Below are positions 33,562 through 42,017 of a stretch of DNA of 64,000 bases, piece by piece. Source of the DNA: GCA-2725625 sp964574215 (GTDB lineage: Bacteria > Pseudomonadota > Alphaproteobacteria > Rhodospirillales > UBA2165). The notes beneath the pieces are model-generated. The model did no database searches and was not told the origin of the DNA. It saw only the letters and a program-made list of their open reading frames with translations. Within the stretch, counting starts at the first letter, position 1. Each line of letters opens with the position of its first letter. Made by a program: the position numbers and the translations under genes. The stretch covers positions 57,095-121,094 of the forward strand of contig CAZNLR010000008.1 in the NCBI GenBank assembly GCA_964574215.1, in the 5' to 3' direction.

Positions 33562-34742
33562 TATGATTCGCTTTCCTTAAGAGTTCTATCTGACACTTTG
33601 ATTGCGATGGAATCGCCTTTTCGACCCATATTTCCTTTAAACATCGGTATGTTGCCGCATCTAATTTCAACTTTAGACTCGGGCGTTGCGCTCAACATCA
33701 GTTGAGAACCTACGTTTAAATCGAAAACCTGCCCCAGGCTCATGGTCTGTTCGTCCAGCACCGCCGTAAGATCGACATTGGTTTTCCATAATTCCTCGGC
33801 CAAGTGGGTCTCCCAGATCGAATCGCGGCCGAATTTCTCACCCATGAACATCTGGAGGAGAAGTTCACGAACCGGTTCGAGCGTGGCGTAGGGAATCAGA
33901 AGCTCTAATCTGCCGCCCCGATCTTCCATATCAATCCGGAGTTTGGCCACGATGGCGGCATTCGACGGCCGCGAGATCGTGGCGAATCTCGGGTTGGTCT
34001 CAAGGCGTTCGAAACGGAAGGTAACCGGGCTCAAAGGATCAAAGGCGGCGCTCAGGTCGGCCAGCACCACATGCACCAGCCGTTCAATAAGATTCCGTTC
34101 GATGGTCGTATAGGGGCGTCCTTCGATGCGCATCGCCGCCGTACCTCGGCGGCCACCTAAAAGAACGTCGACGGTCGAGTAAATAAGCGAACTATCGACC
34201 GTCAAAAGCCCGAAATTATCCCATTCCTCGGCGTTGAAAACGCCCAACATGGCGGGCAACGGGATGGAATTCAAATAATCACCAAATCTAAGGCTGGTAA
34301 TATTGTCCAGCGATACTTCGACGTTGTCCGAGGTGAAATTCCGCAGAGACGTGGACATCATTCGAACCAAACGGTCGAAGACGACCTCCAGCATAGGCAG
34401 GCGTTCGTAGGATACCAGCGCCGAATTAAGAATCGCCTGAATACCGGATTTGTCGGAGACGTCCTCGATTTCCTCGTCAAAGCCGAGGAGGCTGTCGATT
34501 TCGTCCTGATTGAGAACCCGTGTGGTCTCGCGTGCTGAGACGCTGCTGACAACTTGAGTGGCGTCGTCGCCGTCACCGCCGCCGCCGACCATGGCTTCCC
34601 ATTCGGCAGCTAGATCGTCCTGGTCGTCGCCATCAGCATCGCCGCCACCGCCGCCACCGGCGTCGTCATCGCCCATCTGAGCTTCCCACTCAGCGGCCAT
34701 TGCATCCTGGTCTACGTCTTCATCGCCCGGAGGAACCGTCAT
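33561..34742 (-). CDS. fliM: Flagellar motor switch protein FliM
   Basis: A 393-residue C-ring protein. The CheY-binding peptide VLNQDEIDSLLGFDEE lies near residue 80 instead of at the N terminus. It is preceded by an acidic Gly-rich extension with two copies of an AAEWEA motif. The middle domain (VFDRLVRMMSTSLRNF) and the C-terminal SpoA domain (LGQVFDLNVGSQLMLSATPES, in parts) are intact. Together with FliG it sets rotation direction. Confidence 0.95.
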   Translation of the reverse strand: MTVPPGDEDVDQDAMAAEWEAQMGDDDAGGGGGGDADGDDQDDLAAEWEAMVGGGGDGDDATQVVSSVSARETTRVLNQDEIDSLLGFDEEIEDVSDKSGIQAILNSALVSYERLPMLEVVFDRLVRMMSTSLRNFTSDNVEVSLDNITSLRFGDYLNSIPLPAMLGVFNAEEWDNFGLLTVDSSLIYSTVDVLLGGRRGTAAMRIEGRPYTTIERNLIERLVHVVLADLSAAFDPLSPVTFRFERLETNPRFATISRPSNAAIVAKLRIDMEDRGGRLELLIPYATLEPVRELLLQMFMGEKFGRDSIWETHLAEELWKTNVDLTAVLDEQTMSLGQVFDLNVGSQLMLSATPESKVEIRCGNIPMFKGNMGRKGDSIAIKVSDRTLKESES

Positions 34743-34821
34743 CGGTCAACTTTCCTCGTTATCCACACCAATTTCGTCGCGTTCTTATTATGAATTATCT
34801 TATTTCGAATAATTTATATTA

Positions 34822-35388
34822 CTATTGTATGAGCATTTCCTTAAACAAAACTGCGTTAATTTTCGCCGGCTGGGCGGCGGCATTTACCCGCGTCAACAAT
34901 TCTTCCCGTAACCTATACATACCGGCCGAACCCTTAAGATCGTCGATTCTGAGTTCTCTCAGATAAACCTGAAAATTATCAATGATACGCGGCATAATGG
35001 CTTGAACCTTGGGGATTTCCTCGGCCGACGGGAGTTCCAAGGCGACTTTGATTTTTAAGAAAGTGGATTTTCGATCGCCCGTATTGAGGTTCACCAACAT
35101 CTCAGGCAGATCGTAAAAAACCGATGCGCCAGCCGGAGCACCACCTTCGCCGCCTTCTCCATCTTCACCTTCAGCGCTCGCCTCTTCGTCGGAGCCGCCT
35201 AAAATGGGATCAAGAAAACCTAAGAAAAATGCTGCTGCGCCGCCACCGACGAGCAATAGAACGACCAGGCCGATGATGATGAAGAGTTTCTTTTTTCCGC
35301 CACCGGATGACTCCTCACCGTCTTCGCCTTCTTCGCCCTCCTCACCTTCTTCTAGTTCATCATCTTCGTCTAAATCATCGTCGGCCAT
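34822..35388 (-). CDS. fliL: Flagellar basal body protein FliL
   Basis: A 188-residue protein with a very acidic cytoplasmic N terminus (Glu/Asp-rich, about 30 residues), then KKK and a membrane helix (LFIIIGLVVLLLVGGGAAAFF). The periplasmic FliL domain follows (VFYDLPEMLVNLNTGDRKSTFLKI and the C-terminal KINAVLFKEMLIQ, in parts). It surrounds the stator and adjusts torque. First gene of the minus-strand series down to 25993. Confidence 0.93.
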   Translation of the reverse strand: MADDDLDEDDELEEGEEGEEGEDGEESSGGGKKKLFIIIGLVVLLLVGGGAAAFFLGFLDPILGGSDEEASAEGEDGEGGEGGAPAGASVFYDLPEMLVNLNTGDRKSTFLKIKVALELPSAEEIPKVQAIMPRIIDNFQVYLRELRIDDLKGSAGMYRLREELLTRVNAAAQPAKINAVLFKEMLIQ

Positions 35389-35616
35389 TGCCCACCAACC
35401 ACTCTATAATTTATTCCGATCGTAACTGCCGGTTGAATATGAAACCAAAGAATATGCGCCGATGGTTAATAAGTCGTTGAAGCCTGATAAAGTTCGAAAA
35501 CATCCTAAATCGGGCTATTCCAAGAAACCGACAAAGCGCACATCCGACTAAAACCAGGACTACAATATCAAAGCCTGAGAGTGTCAGGCAACGGTTCTTC
35601 TGCGTTCAATCCCGAA

Positions 35617-35634
35617 CCGGCAAATCATGCCGGG
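35617..35634 (+). promoter_or_regulatory. FlbD/ftr-like inverted repeat upstream of flgF
   Basis: CCGGCA-AATCA-TGCCGG, perfect 6-bp arms, 95 bp upstream of the -24 element of flgF. Same class as 16074, 41852, 49651 and 62177. Confidence 0.6.
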
Positions 35635-35719
35635 CGCGAACGGAAAATTCTAACACCCCTCCCCGGATATTTTTCGGAGGCTTAACCATAAGCTGTTGAA
35701 AATAAATAATAATACAAAC

Positions 35720-35735
35720 TGGCACGGCGGATGCA
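35720..35735 (+). promoter_or_regulatory. Sigma-54-type promoter of flgF
   Basis: TGGCAC-GGCGG-ATGCA fits the -24/-12 consensus TGGCAC-N5-TTGCA with one mismatch. It is 40 bp before the flgF ATG. Confidence 0.65.
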
Positions 35736-35775
35736 TATATGCCAGCAAAGTTATAAAATTAAAAGGAACGGGAAA

Positions 35776-36504
35776 ATGGAAACATCAGCGTATATTGCGC
35801 TGTCGCGCCAAGGCGCGCTCAGACGCGAAATGGACGTTATCGCCAACAATTTGGCAAACATGAACACGACCGCCTTCAAGGGCGAAAAGATGATGTTTGT
35901 CGAGCACCTGGTTAAAAGCAGGGGCAGCGAGAGTTTCATACCAGCCGAATTATCTTTTACCCGCGACGTCGCGCAATACCGTGACATGGGAGCCGGTCCG
36001 ATCAAGACCACCGGCAATCCCCTGGACGTCGCCCTCCAAAGAGATGGTTATTTCGTTGTCGAAACACCGGGGGGGGAGCGCTTTACCCGCAACGGCCGTT
36101 TCACCCTGGACAATGAAGGACAATTGGTAACCGAGCACGGATATCCGGTTCTGTCATCCGCCGGCACGCCATTTTTCCTGGGCCCCGAGGACAAGGACAT
36201 TCATTTTGGCGGAGACGGCACCGTGTCTACGGCCAACGGCGAATTAGGCAAGATAAGGGTCGTCAAGTTCGAGGACCGGCAAAATTTAGAAAAGCAGGCG
36301 GGCGGTTTGTGGAACACCAGCCAGACGCCCGAGGATCTGGAGAAGCCCGAAGTCGTTCAGGGTGCCCTGGAAAGCTCCAATGTTAACGCCATTATCGAAG
36401 TCACGAAAATGATCGATGTCCACCGCGCCTACGACAGCGTCAAATCTTTCATCGAAAAAGAGGATCAACGTCAGAAGAAAATGATTGATCAACTGGGCCG
36501 CTAA
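35776..36504 (+). CDS. flgF: Flagellar rod protein FlgF
   Basis: A 242-residue proximal rod protein with METSAYIALSRQGALRREMDVIANNLANMNT (in part) at the N terminus, the central FTRNGRFTLDNEGQLVT motif and the C-terminal SNVNAIIEVTKMIDVHRAYDSV heptad region. The ATG at 35776 follows AAGGAACGGG. An upstream reading to 35731 lies in the promoter and is rejected. First gene of flgF-flgG-flgA-flgH. Confidence 0.95.
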   Translation: METSAYIALSRQGALRREMDVIANNLANMNTTAFKGEKMMFVEHLVKSRGSESFIPAELSFTRDVAQYRDMGAGPIKTTGNPLDVALQRDGYFVVETPGGERFTRNGRFTLDNEGQLVTEHGYPVLSSAGTPFFLGPEDKDIHFGGDGTVSTANGELGKIRVVKFEDRQNLEKQAGGLWNTSQTPEDLEKPEVVQGALESSNVNAIIEVTKMIDVHRAYDSVKSFIEKEDQRQKKMIDQLGR

Positions 36505-36551
36505 GGTCCGGTGGAATCAGCATTGGCAAAAGCTAAAAAAGGACGGGAAAA

Positions 36552-37337
36552 ATGAGATCACTTAATATCGCAGCGACGGGAATGCTCGCTCAGCAGCAGA
36601 ATGTTGAGGTCATATCCAATAACATCGCCAATATGAACACCACTGCGTACATGCGGCGGCGAACCGAATTTCACGACTTGATATACCAGAACCTTCGTCG
36701 CGTGGGTTCCACTGCATCGGACGCCGGCACCATCGTACCGTCGGGCGTGCAATTGGGTCTGGGCGTAAAACTCGCCGCAGTCTACCGCATTCACGAGCAA
36801 GGTAATCTAACCTCCACTGATAATACTTTCGACCTGGCCATCCAAGGTAATGGATTTTTCCAAATTCAGCTGCCGGACGGTACGACCGCCTACTCTCGGG
36901 ACGGGTCATTCCAGCTAAGTCCAACGGGACAGATCGTCACCCATGACGGCAATCCCCTGGTGCCTAATATTTCGGTGAGTACGACAGCGATCGACGTGAC
37001 CATCAACTCCACCGGAGAAGTGCTGGTGAAGGAACAAGGTTCGGTGACGCCCTCCAATGCCGGCCAGATCACCCTGGCCACCTTCCCCAATGACGCAGGA
37101 CTAGAGGCCGTCGGCGACAATCTTTACCTGGAAACGCCAGCGTCAGGTTCGCCAGCAACGGGAACCGCCGGCGCGTCCGGTTACGGCACGCTTCTCCAGG
37201 GTTTTCTGGAAACAGCGAATGTCAATGCAGTCTCCGAAGTGTCCGAACTCATTTCAGCACAACGGGCCTATGAAATGAACTCGAAGGTCATCCAGACCTC
37301 GGACGAAATGATGGGTACTCTTAACCAATTGAGGTAG
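36552..37337 (+). CDS. flgG: Flagellar distal rod protein FlgG
   Basis: A 261-residue rod protein of family length. The N-terminal MRSLNIAATGMLAQQQNVEVI motif is in full, AYSRDGSFQLSPTGQIVT is central, and the C-terminal SVVSELISAQRAYEMNSKVIQT type helix is present (read as NAVSEVSELISAQRAYEM). It forms the drive-shaft rod through peptidoglycan and outer membrane. Confidence 0.96.
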   Translation: MRSLNIAATGMLAQQQNVEVISNNIANMNTTAYMRRRTEFHDLIYQNLRRVGSTASDAGTIVPSGVQLGLGVKLAAVYRIHEQGNLTSTDNTFDLAIQGNGFFQIQLPDGTTAYSRDGSFQLSPTGQIVTHDGNPLVPNISVSTTAIDVTINSTGEVLVKEQGSVTPSNAGQITLATFPNDAGLEAVGDNLYLETPASGSPATGTAGASGYGTLLQGFLETANVNAVSEVSELISAQRAYEMNSKVIQTSDEMMGTLNQLR

Positions 37338-37346
37338 GAGGCAGCT

Positions 37347-38363
37347 ATGTTGCGTAACCTTTTATATACGAGCTTGTGCCTGCTGGTGGCCACCAATATG
37401 GCGACCGCCGATGCGGCAACCAAGGAACGCTCGCGTCTAAAGGAATCCAAGGCGGTGGCCGGTAAAAAACTGCCCCGGGTCAACGTCACCTTGCGGACAG
37501 CCGTCCTGGTTGAAGACAATTTTATCAGGCTTGGCGATTTATTCGACTACACCGGAAAATACGCAGATGCGGAAATCGCCTACGCACCGCAACCGGGGAA
37601 ACGGGCTGTGTTTGACGCTCGATGGCTGTACCGGGTGGCACGCGCCTACAAACTTTCCTGGCGCCCACTTAGTTTGAAAACCCGCGCGGTTGTTGAACGC
37701 GCCAGTCACCGTATCGACCGGGAGGAAATTGAAGATCATTTGATTGCCGCCTTACGTGACTACGGTGTCCGCGACAATATGGAAATCGAACTTGGCAACC
37801 GGTCAATGAAAATTTATGTCGCTGCCAATGAATCGGCCAAAATCGGTATCGAAGGAATGTCGATCGACCGGTCAACGGGACGTTTTAACGCAACGCTGGT
37901 GACATCAGCTGACACGCCGGGCGTCCGACGCATCCGTTTGACCGGGCGCGTCCACAAACTGATATCCGTGCCCGTGCTGACCAAACGCCATTCCCGGCGG
38001 AGCGTCATTCGTAAACACGATGTCGAATTGATCAACGTCCGGGAACGGAAGGTCGGTCCCGACACCATTACCGATGCCGAACAGCTTGTCGGCATGGCGG
38101 CCAAGAGACTGATACGCGCCGGAGCACCGATCAGGACCAGCCAAATTCAGCGTCCCCTTTTGGTCACCAAAGGCGGACTGGTCACCATCTTCCTGAAGAT
38201 GGCCAATATGAATTTGACCGCCCGGGGCCGGGCTCTGGAGGACGGCAGCAAAGGCGATGTCGTCCGCATCACCAATTCGCAAAGTAAAAAAGTGGTGGAA
38301 GCCAAAGTAACGGGAGCCAACGCCGTCAAGGTCGATCTGTTGCGCCAGATTGCCTTGAACTAG
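37347..38363 (+). CDS. flgA: P-ring assembly chaperone FlgA
   Basis: A 338-residue exported protein with a signal peptide (MLRNLLYTSLCLLVATNMATA). The C-terminal SAF domain covers about residues 200-338, with PVLTKRHSRRSVIRKHDV and TAKGGLVTIFLKMANMNLTARG-like stretches, read here as TKGGLVTIFLKMANMNLT. It assists FlgI in building the P ring. Nine bp after flgG. Confidence 0.93.
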   Translation: MLRNLLYTSLCLLVATNMATADAATKERSRLKESKAVAGKKLPRVNVTLRTAVLVEDNFIRLGDLFDYTGKYADAEIAYAPQPGKRAVFDARWLYRVARAYKLSWRPLSLKTRAVVERASHRIDREEIEDHLIAALRDYGVRDNMEIELGNRSMKIYVAANESAKIGIEGMSIDRSTGRFNATLVTSADTPGVRRIRLTGRVHKLISVPVLTKRHSRRSVIRKHDVELINVRERKVGPDTITDAEQLVGMAAKRLIRAGAPIRTSQIQRPLLVTKGGLVTIFLKMANMNLTARGRALEDGSKGDVVRITNSQSKKVVEAKVTGANAVKVDLLRQIALN

Positions 38364-38399
38364 TTGCCCTACTCCTGTTCAAAATTGTGGAGAAAAATA

Positions 38400-39161
38400 A
38401 TGAAGAATGAAGTCATCAAAACCTTAAAGCGGTCGGCCGTCATGGCAATCGCAGCCTTGTCATTAACCGCCTGCAATACCTTTACGCGGCTCGCCGAGGT
38501 GGGCAAAGGACCGGAAGTTACGGAAATCGCCAATCCGGTCAAACGTCCGAAATACCGGCCGGTCAGCATGCCCATGCCCGGCCCGAAAAAAGTCTCAAGC
38601 AACGCCAATTCCTTGTGGCGTCCCGGGGCCCGCGCCTTTTTCCGCGACCAGCGCGCCAGCGACGTCGGCGACATCCTGACCATCAAACTGGCCATTGATG
38701 ACAGCGCAGCGTTGGGAAACAAAACCACCCGGGCGCGTAATGACGCCGAAGACGGCGACGTGACGAACCTGTTGGGTCTGGAAGGGGAATTCACCAAAAT
38801 GCTGCCGCAGGCGATCACACCGGCAACGACCGTTAGCCTTGGCACCAAGCACACGACCGAAGGCGATGGCGAGATTGACCGGGAAGAGGAAATCGCCGTT
38901 ACCATTGCCGGCATAATCACCCAGATCCTGCCGAACGGAAATTTGGTGGTCTTTGCCCGCCAGGAAATCAAAGTGAATTTCGAAATGCGTGAAGTGATGG
39001 TGACGGGTGTCGTACGCCCCGAAGACATCGACTATTCCAACACCATTTCACATGACAAAATTGCCGAAATGCGTGTCGCCTACGGTGGCCGCGGAACGCT
39101 CTCCGATCTTCAGCAACCGCGCGTAGGCACGCAGATGATCGACATACTGTTCCCGTTCTAA
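38400..39161 (+). CDS. flgH: Flagellar L-ring lipoprotein FlgH
   Basis: A 253-residue outer-membrane lipoprotein. The lipobox LTAC places the lipidated Cys at residue 25. Family stretches include SLWRPGARAFFRDQRASDVGDILTIK (in part), GNLVVFARQEIKVNFEMREV and VAYGGRGTLSDLQQPRVG. The ATG at 38400 follows GGAGAAAAA. A longer frame from a TTG at 38364 is unlikely because it would bury the signal peptide. Last gene before a strong terminator. Confidence 0.95.
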   Translation: MKNEVIKTLKRSAVMAIAALSLTACNTFTRLAEVGKGPEVTEIANPVKRPKYRPVSMPMPGPKKVSSNANSLWRPGARAFFRDQRASDVGDILTIKLAIDDSAALGNKTTRARNDAEDGDVTNLLGLEGEFTKMLPQAITPATTVSLGTKHTTEGDGEIDREEEIAVTIAGIITQILPNGNLVVFARQEIKVNFEMREVMVTGVVRPEDIDYSNTISHDKIAEMRVAYGGRGTLSDLQQPRVGTQMIDILFPF

Positions 39162-39187
39162 TTCCAAGCACGAATTGGAACCACTTA

Positions 39188-39222
39188 GGGCCGATGGATA
39201 ACCATCGGCCCTCTTTTTTTTC
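39188..39222 (+). terminator. Terminator after flgH
   Basis: GGGCCGATGG-ATAA-CCATCGGCCC, perfect 10-bp stem, then TCTTTTTTTTT. Confidence 0.95.
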
Positions 39223-39236
39223 GGCTATGATAAAAC

Positions 39237-39653
39237 TCAGTCGTCGCGTTGAATTTTTTCCATCCGTTCGTGACGCTCCTGCGCCTCGAGGCTCAACGTC
39301 GCAATCGGACGTGCATCCAGCCGCTTGAGGCCGATGGGTTCTTCCGTCTCTTCACAAAAACCGTAGCTGCCGTCTTCAATTCGCGCCAAAGCGTCGTCGA
39401 TTTTGGCGATCAGTTTTCGCGCCCGGTCACGAGTCCGCAGTTCCAAAGATCTTTCCGTCTCCGCCGACGCCCGGTCGGCAATATCCGGTTCCAGGTTACT
39501 CGTTTGCTGCAGATGGTTCCGAGTTTCGTTCGCCTCGTCAAGAAGTTCGCTTCGCCAAATGTTTAATTTTTGGCGAAAATATTCCTGTTGCATTGGATTC
39601 ATAAACTTCTCTTTGGTGGAGGGTTTATAATCCGGTGGAAGTGTCACCGTCAT
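39237..39653 (-). CDS. dksA: DksA-family transcription factor
   Basis: A 138-residue protein of the DksA/TraR family, which enters the RNA polymerase secondary channel and works with ppGpp. It opens with MTVTLPPDYKPS, usual for alphaproteobacterial DksA. A coiled coil spans about residues 35-100, and the zinc-finger region is GSYGFCEETEEPIGLKRL. Only one Cys of the classical four remains, as in other Cys-poor DksA forms, so zinc binding is unlikely. It sits between flgH and fliX, both flagellar. Confidence 0.9.
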   Translation of the reverse strand: MTVTLPPDYKPSTKEKFMNPMQQEYFRQKLNIWRSELLDEANETRNHLQQTSNLEPDIADRASAETERSLELRTRDRARKLIAKIDDALARIEDGSYGFCEETEEPIGLKRLDARPIATLSLEAQERHERMEKIQRDD

Positions 39654-39823
39654 TCTTTAGAACTCCATGATACTTCAATTCTAGTTCACTGATTTTGGCC
39701 GCGAAATATAGTTGCGCGCTCATGTACTAACAAGCGTTGATTTCATCCAAACTACGCAAAATTCCGCATTTGGTTAAAATAGTATGCTGTTTTTAAGGAT
39801 TGGCGTGTTAATGGGCTGAAATT

Positions 39824-40258
39824 TTACAGATTTCGACTGAGTTTGGCGATTTCGACTTCAGCCCGCAATTCAATTTCATCAATTATTTCAAGCAGTTTAG
39901 TGTCTTCGACGCTTTCGCGCTTGTTTTTTAGCATTTGGGCCAAATTGGCCAAGCGTTCAACCGGAATAGCGCCCGCAAGCATATCCCGGCGAATTTCATC
40001 CAACCGATCCAGGATATCTTCACCTCTTTTCCTCAGTATTCGGCGCGCCTCTTGCTCGGAATGATCGGAGACTTCCTGCGCCGCCAAAATCGAACCGACC
40101 GGCCCCAAGGCGGAAGTTTCACCAACCACTGCCGGTTCATTGACCGCCTCATTTACGCTGGTCAGGTGTTCGGCGAATTGCTGCCCCGAGGCCGGGGAAG
40201 CCTTCCCCTTTTTTTTTGCCGCCGGGGTCGCTGTTGATCGGGTTCTCGATACCTTCAT
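39824..40258 (-). CDS. fliX: Flagellar assembly regulator FliX
   Basis: A 144-residue protein found only in alphaproteobacteria. In Caulobacter it couples early basal-body assembly to FlbD, the sigma-54 activator of late flagellar genes. It opens with MKVSRTRSTATPAAKKKG and ends in the conserved LDRLDEIRRDMLAGAIPVERL ... LLEIIDEIELRAEVEIAKLSRN region. Start ATG at 40258. The frame extends upstream but lacks family similarity. Its presence fits the ftr-like elements seen in this window. Confidence 0.88.
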   Translation of the reverse strand: MKVSRTRSTATPAAKKKGKASPASGQQFAEHLTSVNEAVNEPAVVGETSALGPVGSILAAQEVSDHSEQEARRILRKRGEDILDRLDEIRRDMLAGAIPVERLANLAQMLKNKRESVEDTKLLEIIDEIELRAEVEIAKLSRNL

Positions 40259-40433
40259 GATGGAAACAGAATACGCCAAAACCAATTTGCAGGAAAGCGG
40301 CGATGATCGTTGCAACTTGATCGACTGGGTAATAATTGCATGGCGGCGGGAAACAATGTCCAACAACCGACTTCCCGCCTCAAGGTGGCTTAATTTTATT
40401 ATTTTATTTCAACTAGTTATACCATTACCAGTT

Positions 40434-40448
40434 TGGCATCGTTCTTGC
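40434..40448 (+). promoter_or_regulatory. Sigma-54-type promoter of the FlgE-like gene
   Basis: TGGCAT-CGTTC-TTGC fits the -24/-12 consensus fully at the GG and GC dinucleotides. It is 48 bp before the ATG at 40497. No ftr-like repeat was found about 100 bp upstream. Confidence 0.65.
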
Positions 40449-40496
40449 GTTACTTTGGTTAGCAAACTGACCAATTTATCGGTGGGAGAACGAATA

Positions 40497-41771
40497 ATGT
40501 CCATGTATGGATTTTTTGCGGCGCCAACGCTTGGCATGCTGACGCAGAGTTCGGCGTTTGGTAGCATTTCGCAAAACATCACCAACATGAATACCGGCGG
40601 CTATAAGGCCAGTCACACCCGGTTTCATACAATTCTCGCCTCGACCTACGATAACAACTCCGACGTGGGCGGTGTCAAAGCCATCCGTAAAAATCTGGTC
40701 GAAAACCAAGGCCGGATCATCTCCACCGGCAACAAAATGGATGTCGCCATCGACGGCAAAGGAATGTACGTCCTGAATACCAAAGTCGATGGATCGGGAG
40801 AAACCTTTTACACCCGTGACGGCGCATTTGAATTATTCGCCGGAGATCAAACCGTATCGATTTCCGGCGCCAGCAATCTGAGCAATGAATCTTATATTGT
40901 TGATAAAAACGGCTATTTCCTGCAGGGCTGGGCTGCTGACGGCAACGGTGCAATTTCGACCAGCAGCGCCACACAATCCCTTCGCGTGGACAATGACGCC
41001 TTTAGCTCCAATAACGCGGCGGCGGCGGCGGCGACAACGACCGGATCATTAGCCGCCAACCTGCCGGCAACATTGGCTGCGGGAGAAACCAAAGTAACCA
41101 AAGCCAGTGTGTTCGATTCGGCCGGCGGTCTTAGATCATTCGAACTCATATGGACCCGAGGATCGGCTGCTCAGGAATGGACCATGACGGTCAATCCCGA
41201 CAACGGGACTTCAACGTCAACAGCAACTTATACCTTTGATTCTACCGGCAAGTTGCCAAACGGTACGACTACGACGATTGCCATCGATTACACGACTGAC
41301 CCCGATGTCAGCTTCACCTTGGATGTATCGGACCTCACTTCCATCAGTGATAATTTCCTCTATTTCGACTTCCAAAAGGACGGCCGAGCGCCTGGAGAAT
41401 TAAGTGATTTTCGCTTTGACGAAACCGGCAAAATTATCGGTAGTTTCACAAATGGGCTTGAGCAAACTTTATATAAACTGCCGTTGGCCATCTTCGCCAA
41501 CGCTGACGGCCTGGATAATCGACAGAGCAATTTGTTCACCCAAACGGTAGAATCTGGAACACCGGCATTAATTGAAGTCAGGGCGGCCTCGAGCACGGAC
41601 GTGTTTAACGAATATGCGGAATTCATTCCCTATACCCATGAACTATCAAACACCAATTTGCAGAACGAATTCACGTTCATGATTCTCTCTCAGCAAGCCT
41701 ACAATTCGGCGGCAACGGTGTTCAAAACGGTGGATGAAATGACGTCGGTCGCGGCGGAACTGAAAAGCTAA
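40497..41771 (+). CDS. Second hook-like protein (FlgE family paralogue)
   Basis: A 424-residue protein of the FlgE/F/G family. The N terminus MSMYGFFAAPTLGMLTQSSAFGSISQNITNMNTGGYKA and C terminus (EFTFMILSQQAYNSAATVFKTVDEM) both carry hook/rod motifs (quoted in part). The middle has an FlgE-D2-like domain. It is shorter than the main FlgE at 52357 (560 residues) and unlike it has no matching flgD neighbour. Such paralogues occur in related alphaproteobacteria. A possible role is a hook-filament or distal hook component (inference). Confidence 0.85.
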   Translation: MSMYGFFAAPTLGMLTQSSAFGSISQNITNMNTGGYKASHTRFHTILASTYDNNSDVGGVKAIRKNLVENQGRIISTGNKMDVAIDGKGMYVLNTKVDGSGETFYTRDGAFELFAGDQTVSISGASNLSNESYIVDKNGYFLQGWAADGNGAISTSSATQSLRVDNDAFSSNNAAAAAATTTGSLAANLPATLAAGETKVTKASVFDSAGGLRSFELIWTRGSAAQEWTMTVNPDNGTSTSTATYTFDSTGKLPNGTTTTIAIDYTTDPDVSFTLDVSDLTSISDNFLYFDFQKDGRAPGELSDFRFDETGKIIGSFTNGLEQTLYKLPLAIFANADGLDNRQSNLFTQTVESGTPALIEVRAASSTDVFNEYAEFIPYTHELSNTNLQNEFTFMILSQQAYNSAATVFKTVDEMTSVAAELKS

Positions 41772-41851
41772 TTAATCTTCCCCTAAGTCAATTTTAGCAG
41801 CGGCGTCATCTCGGGCGCCGTTGCACATTTTTAAACCGGTATTCTGCCAAT

Positions 41852-41868
41852 CGGCAAAATATGCCGGG
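41852..41868 (+). promoter_or_regulatory. FlbD/ftr-like inverted repeat upstream of flgI
   Basis: CGGCA-AAATA-TGCCGGG, about 102 bp upstream of the -24 element at 41961. Confidence 0.58.
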
Positions 41869-41960
41869 TCGATGGTGAAAAACTTATCCTTTTCCCGTCT
41901 TCTCCTTTTTAACTACTTAAAATATTCAATAATTTCAATATTTTACAAAATTTGCGCGAT

Positions 41961-41976
41961 TGGCATGAAAATCGCA
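41961..41976 (+). promoter_or_regulatory. Sigma-54-type promoter of flgI
   Basis: TGGCAT-GAAAA-TCGCA, one mismatch from the -12 consensus TTGCA, 42 bp before the flgI frame. Confidence 0.55.
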
Positions 41977-42017
41977 ATTAAACAGAAGAAATCAGCGGAT
42001 AAACCGCAAAAAGGTAA

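Larger units (their letters stand above)
35389..35775. other. Divergent regulatory region between fliL and flgF
   Basis: About 390 bp with no gene. It holds an ftr-like inverted repeat (35617-35634) and a sigma-54-type promoter (35720-35735) directed at flgF. No clear promoter for fliL was seen. Confidence 0.7.
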
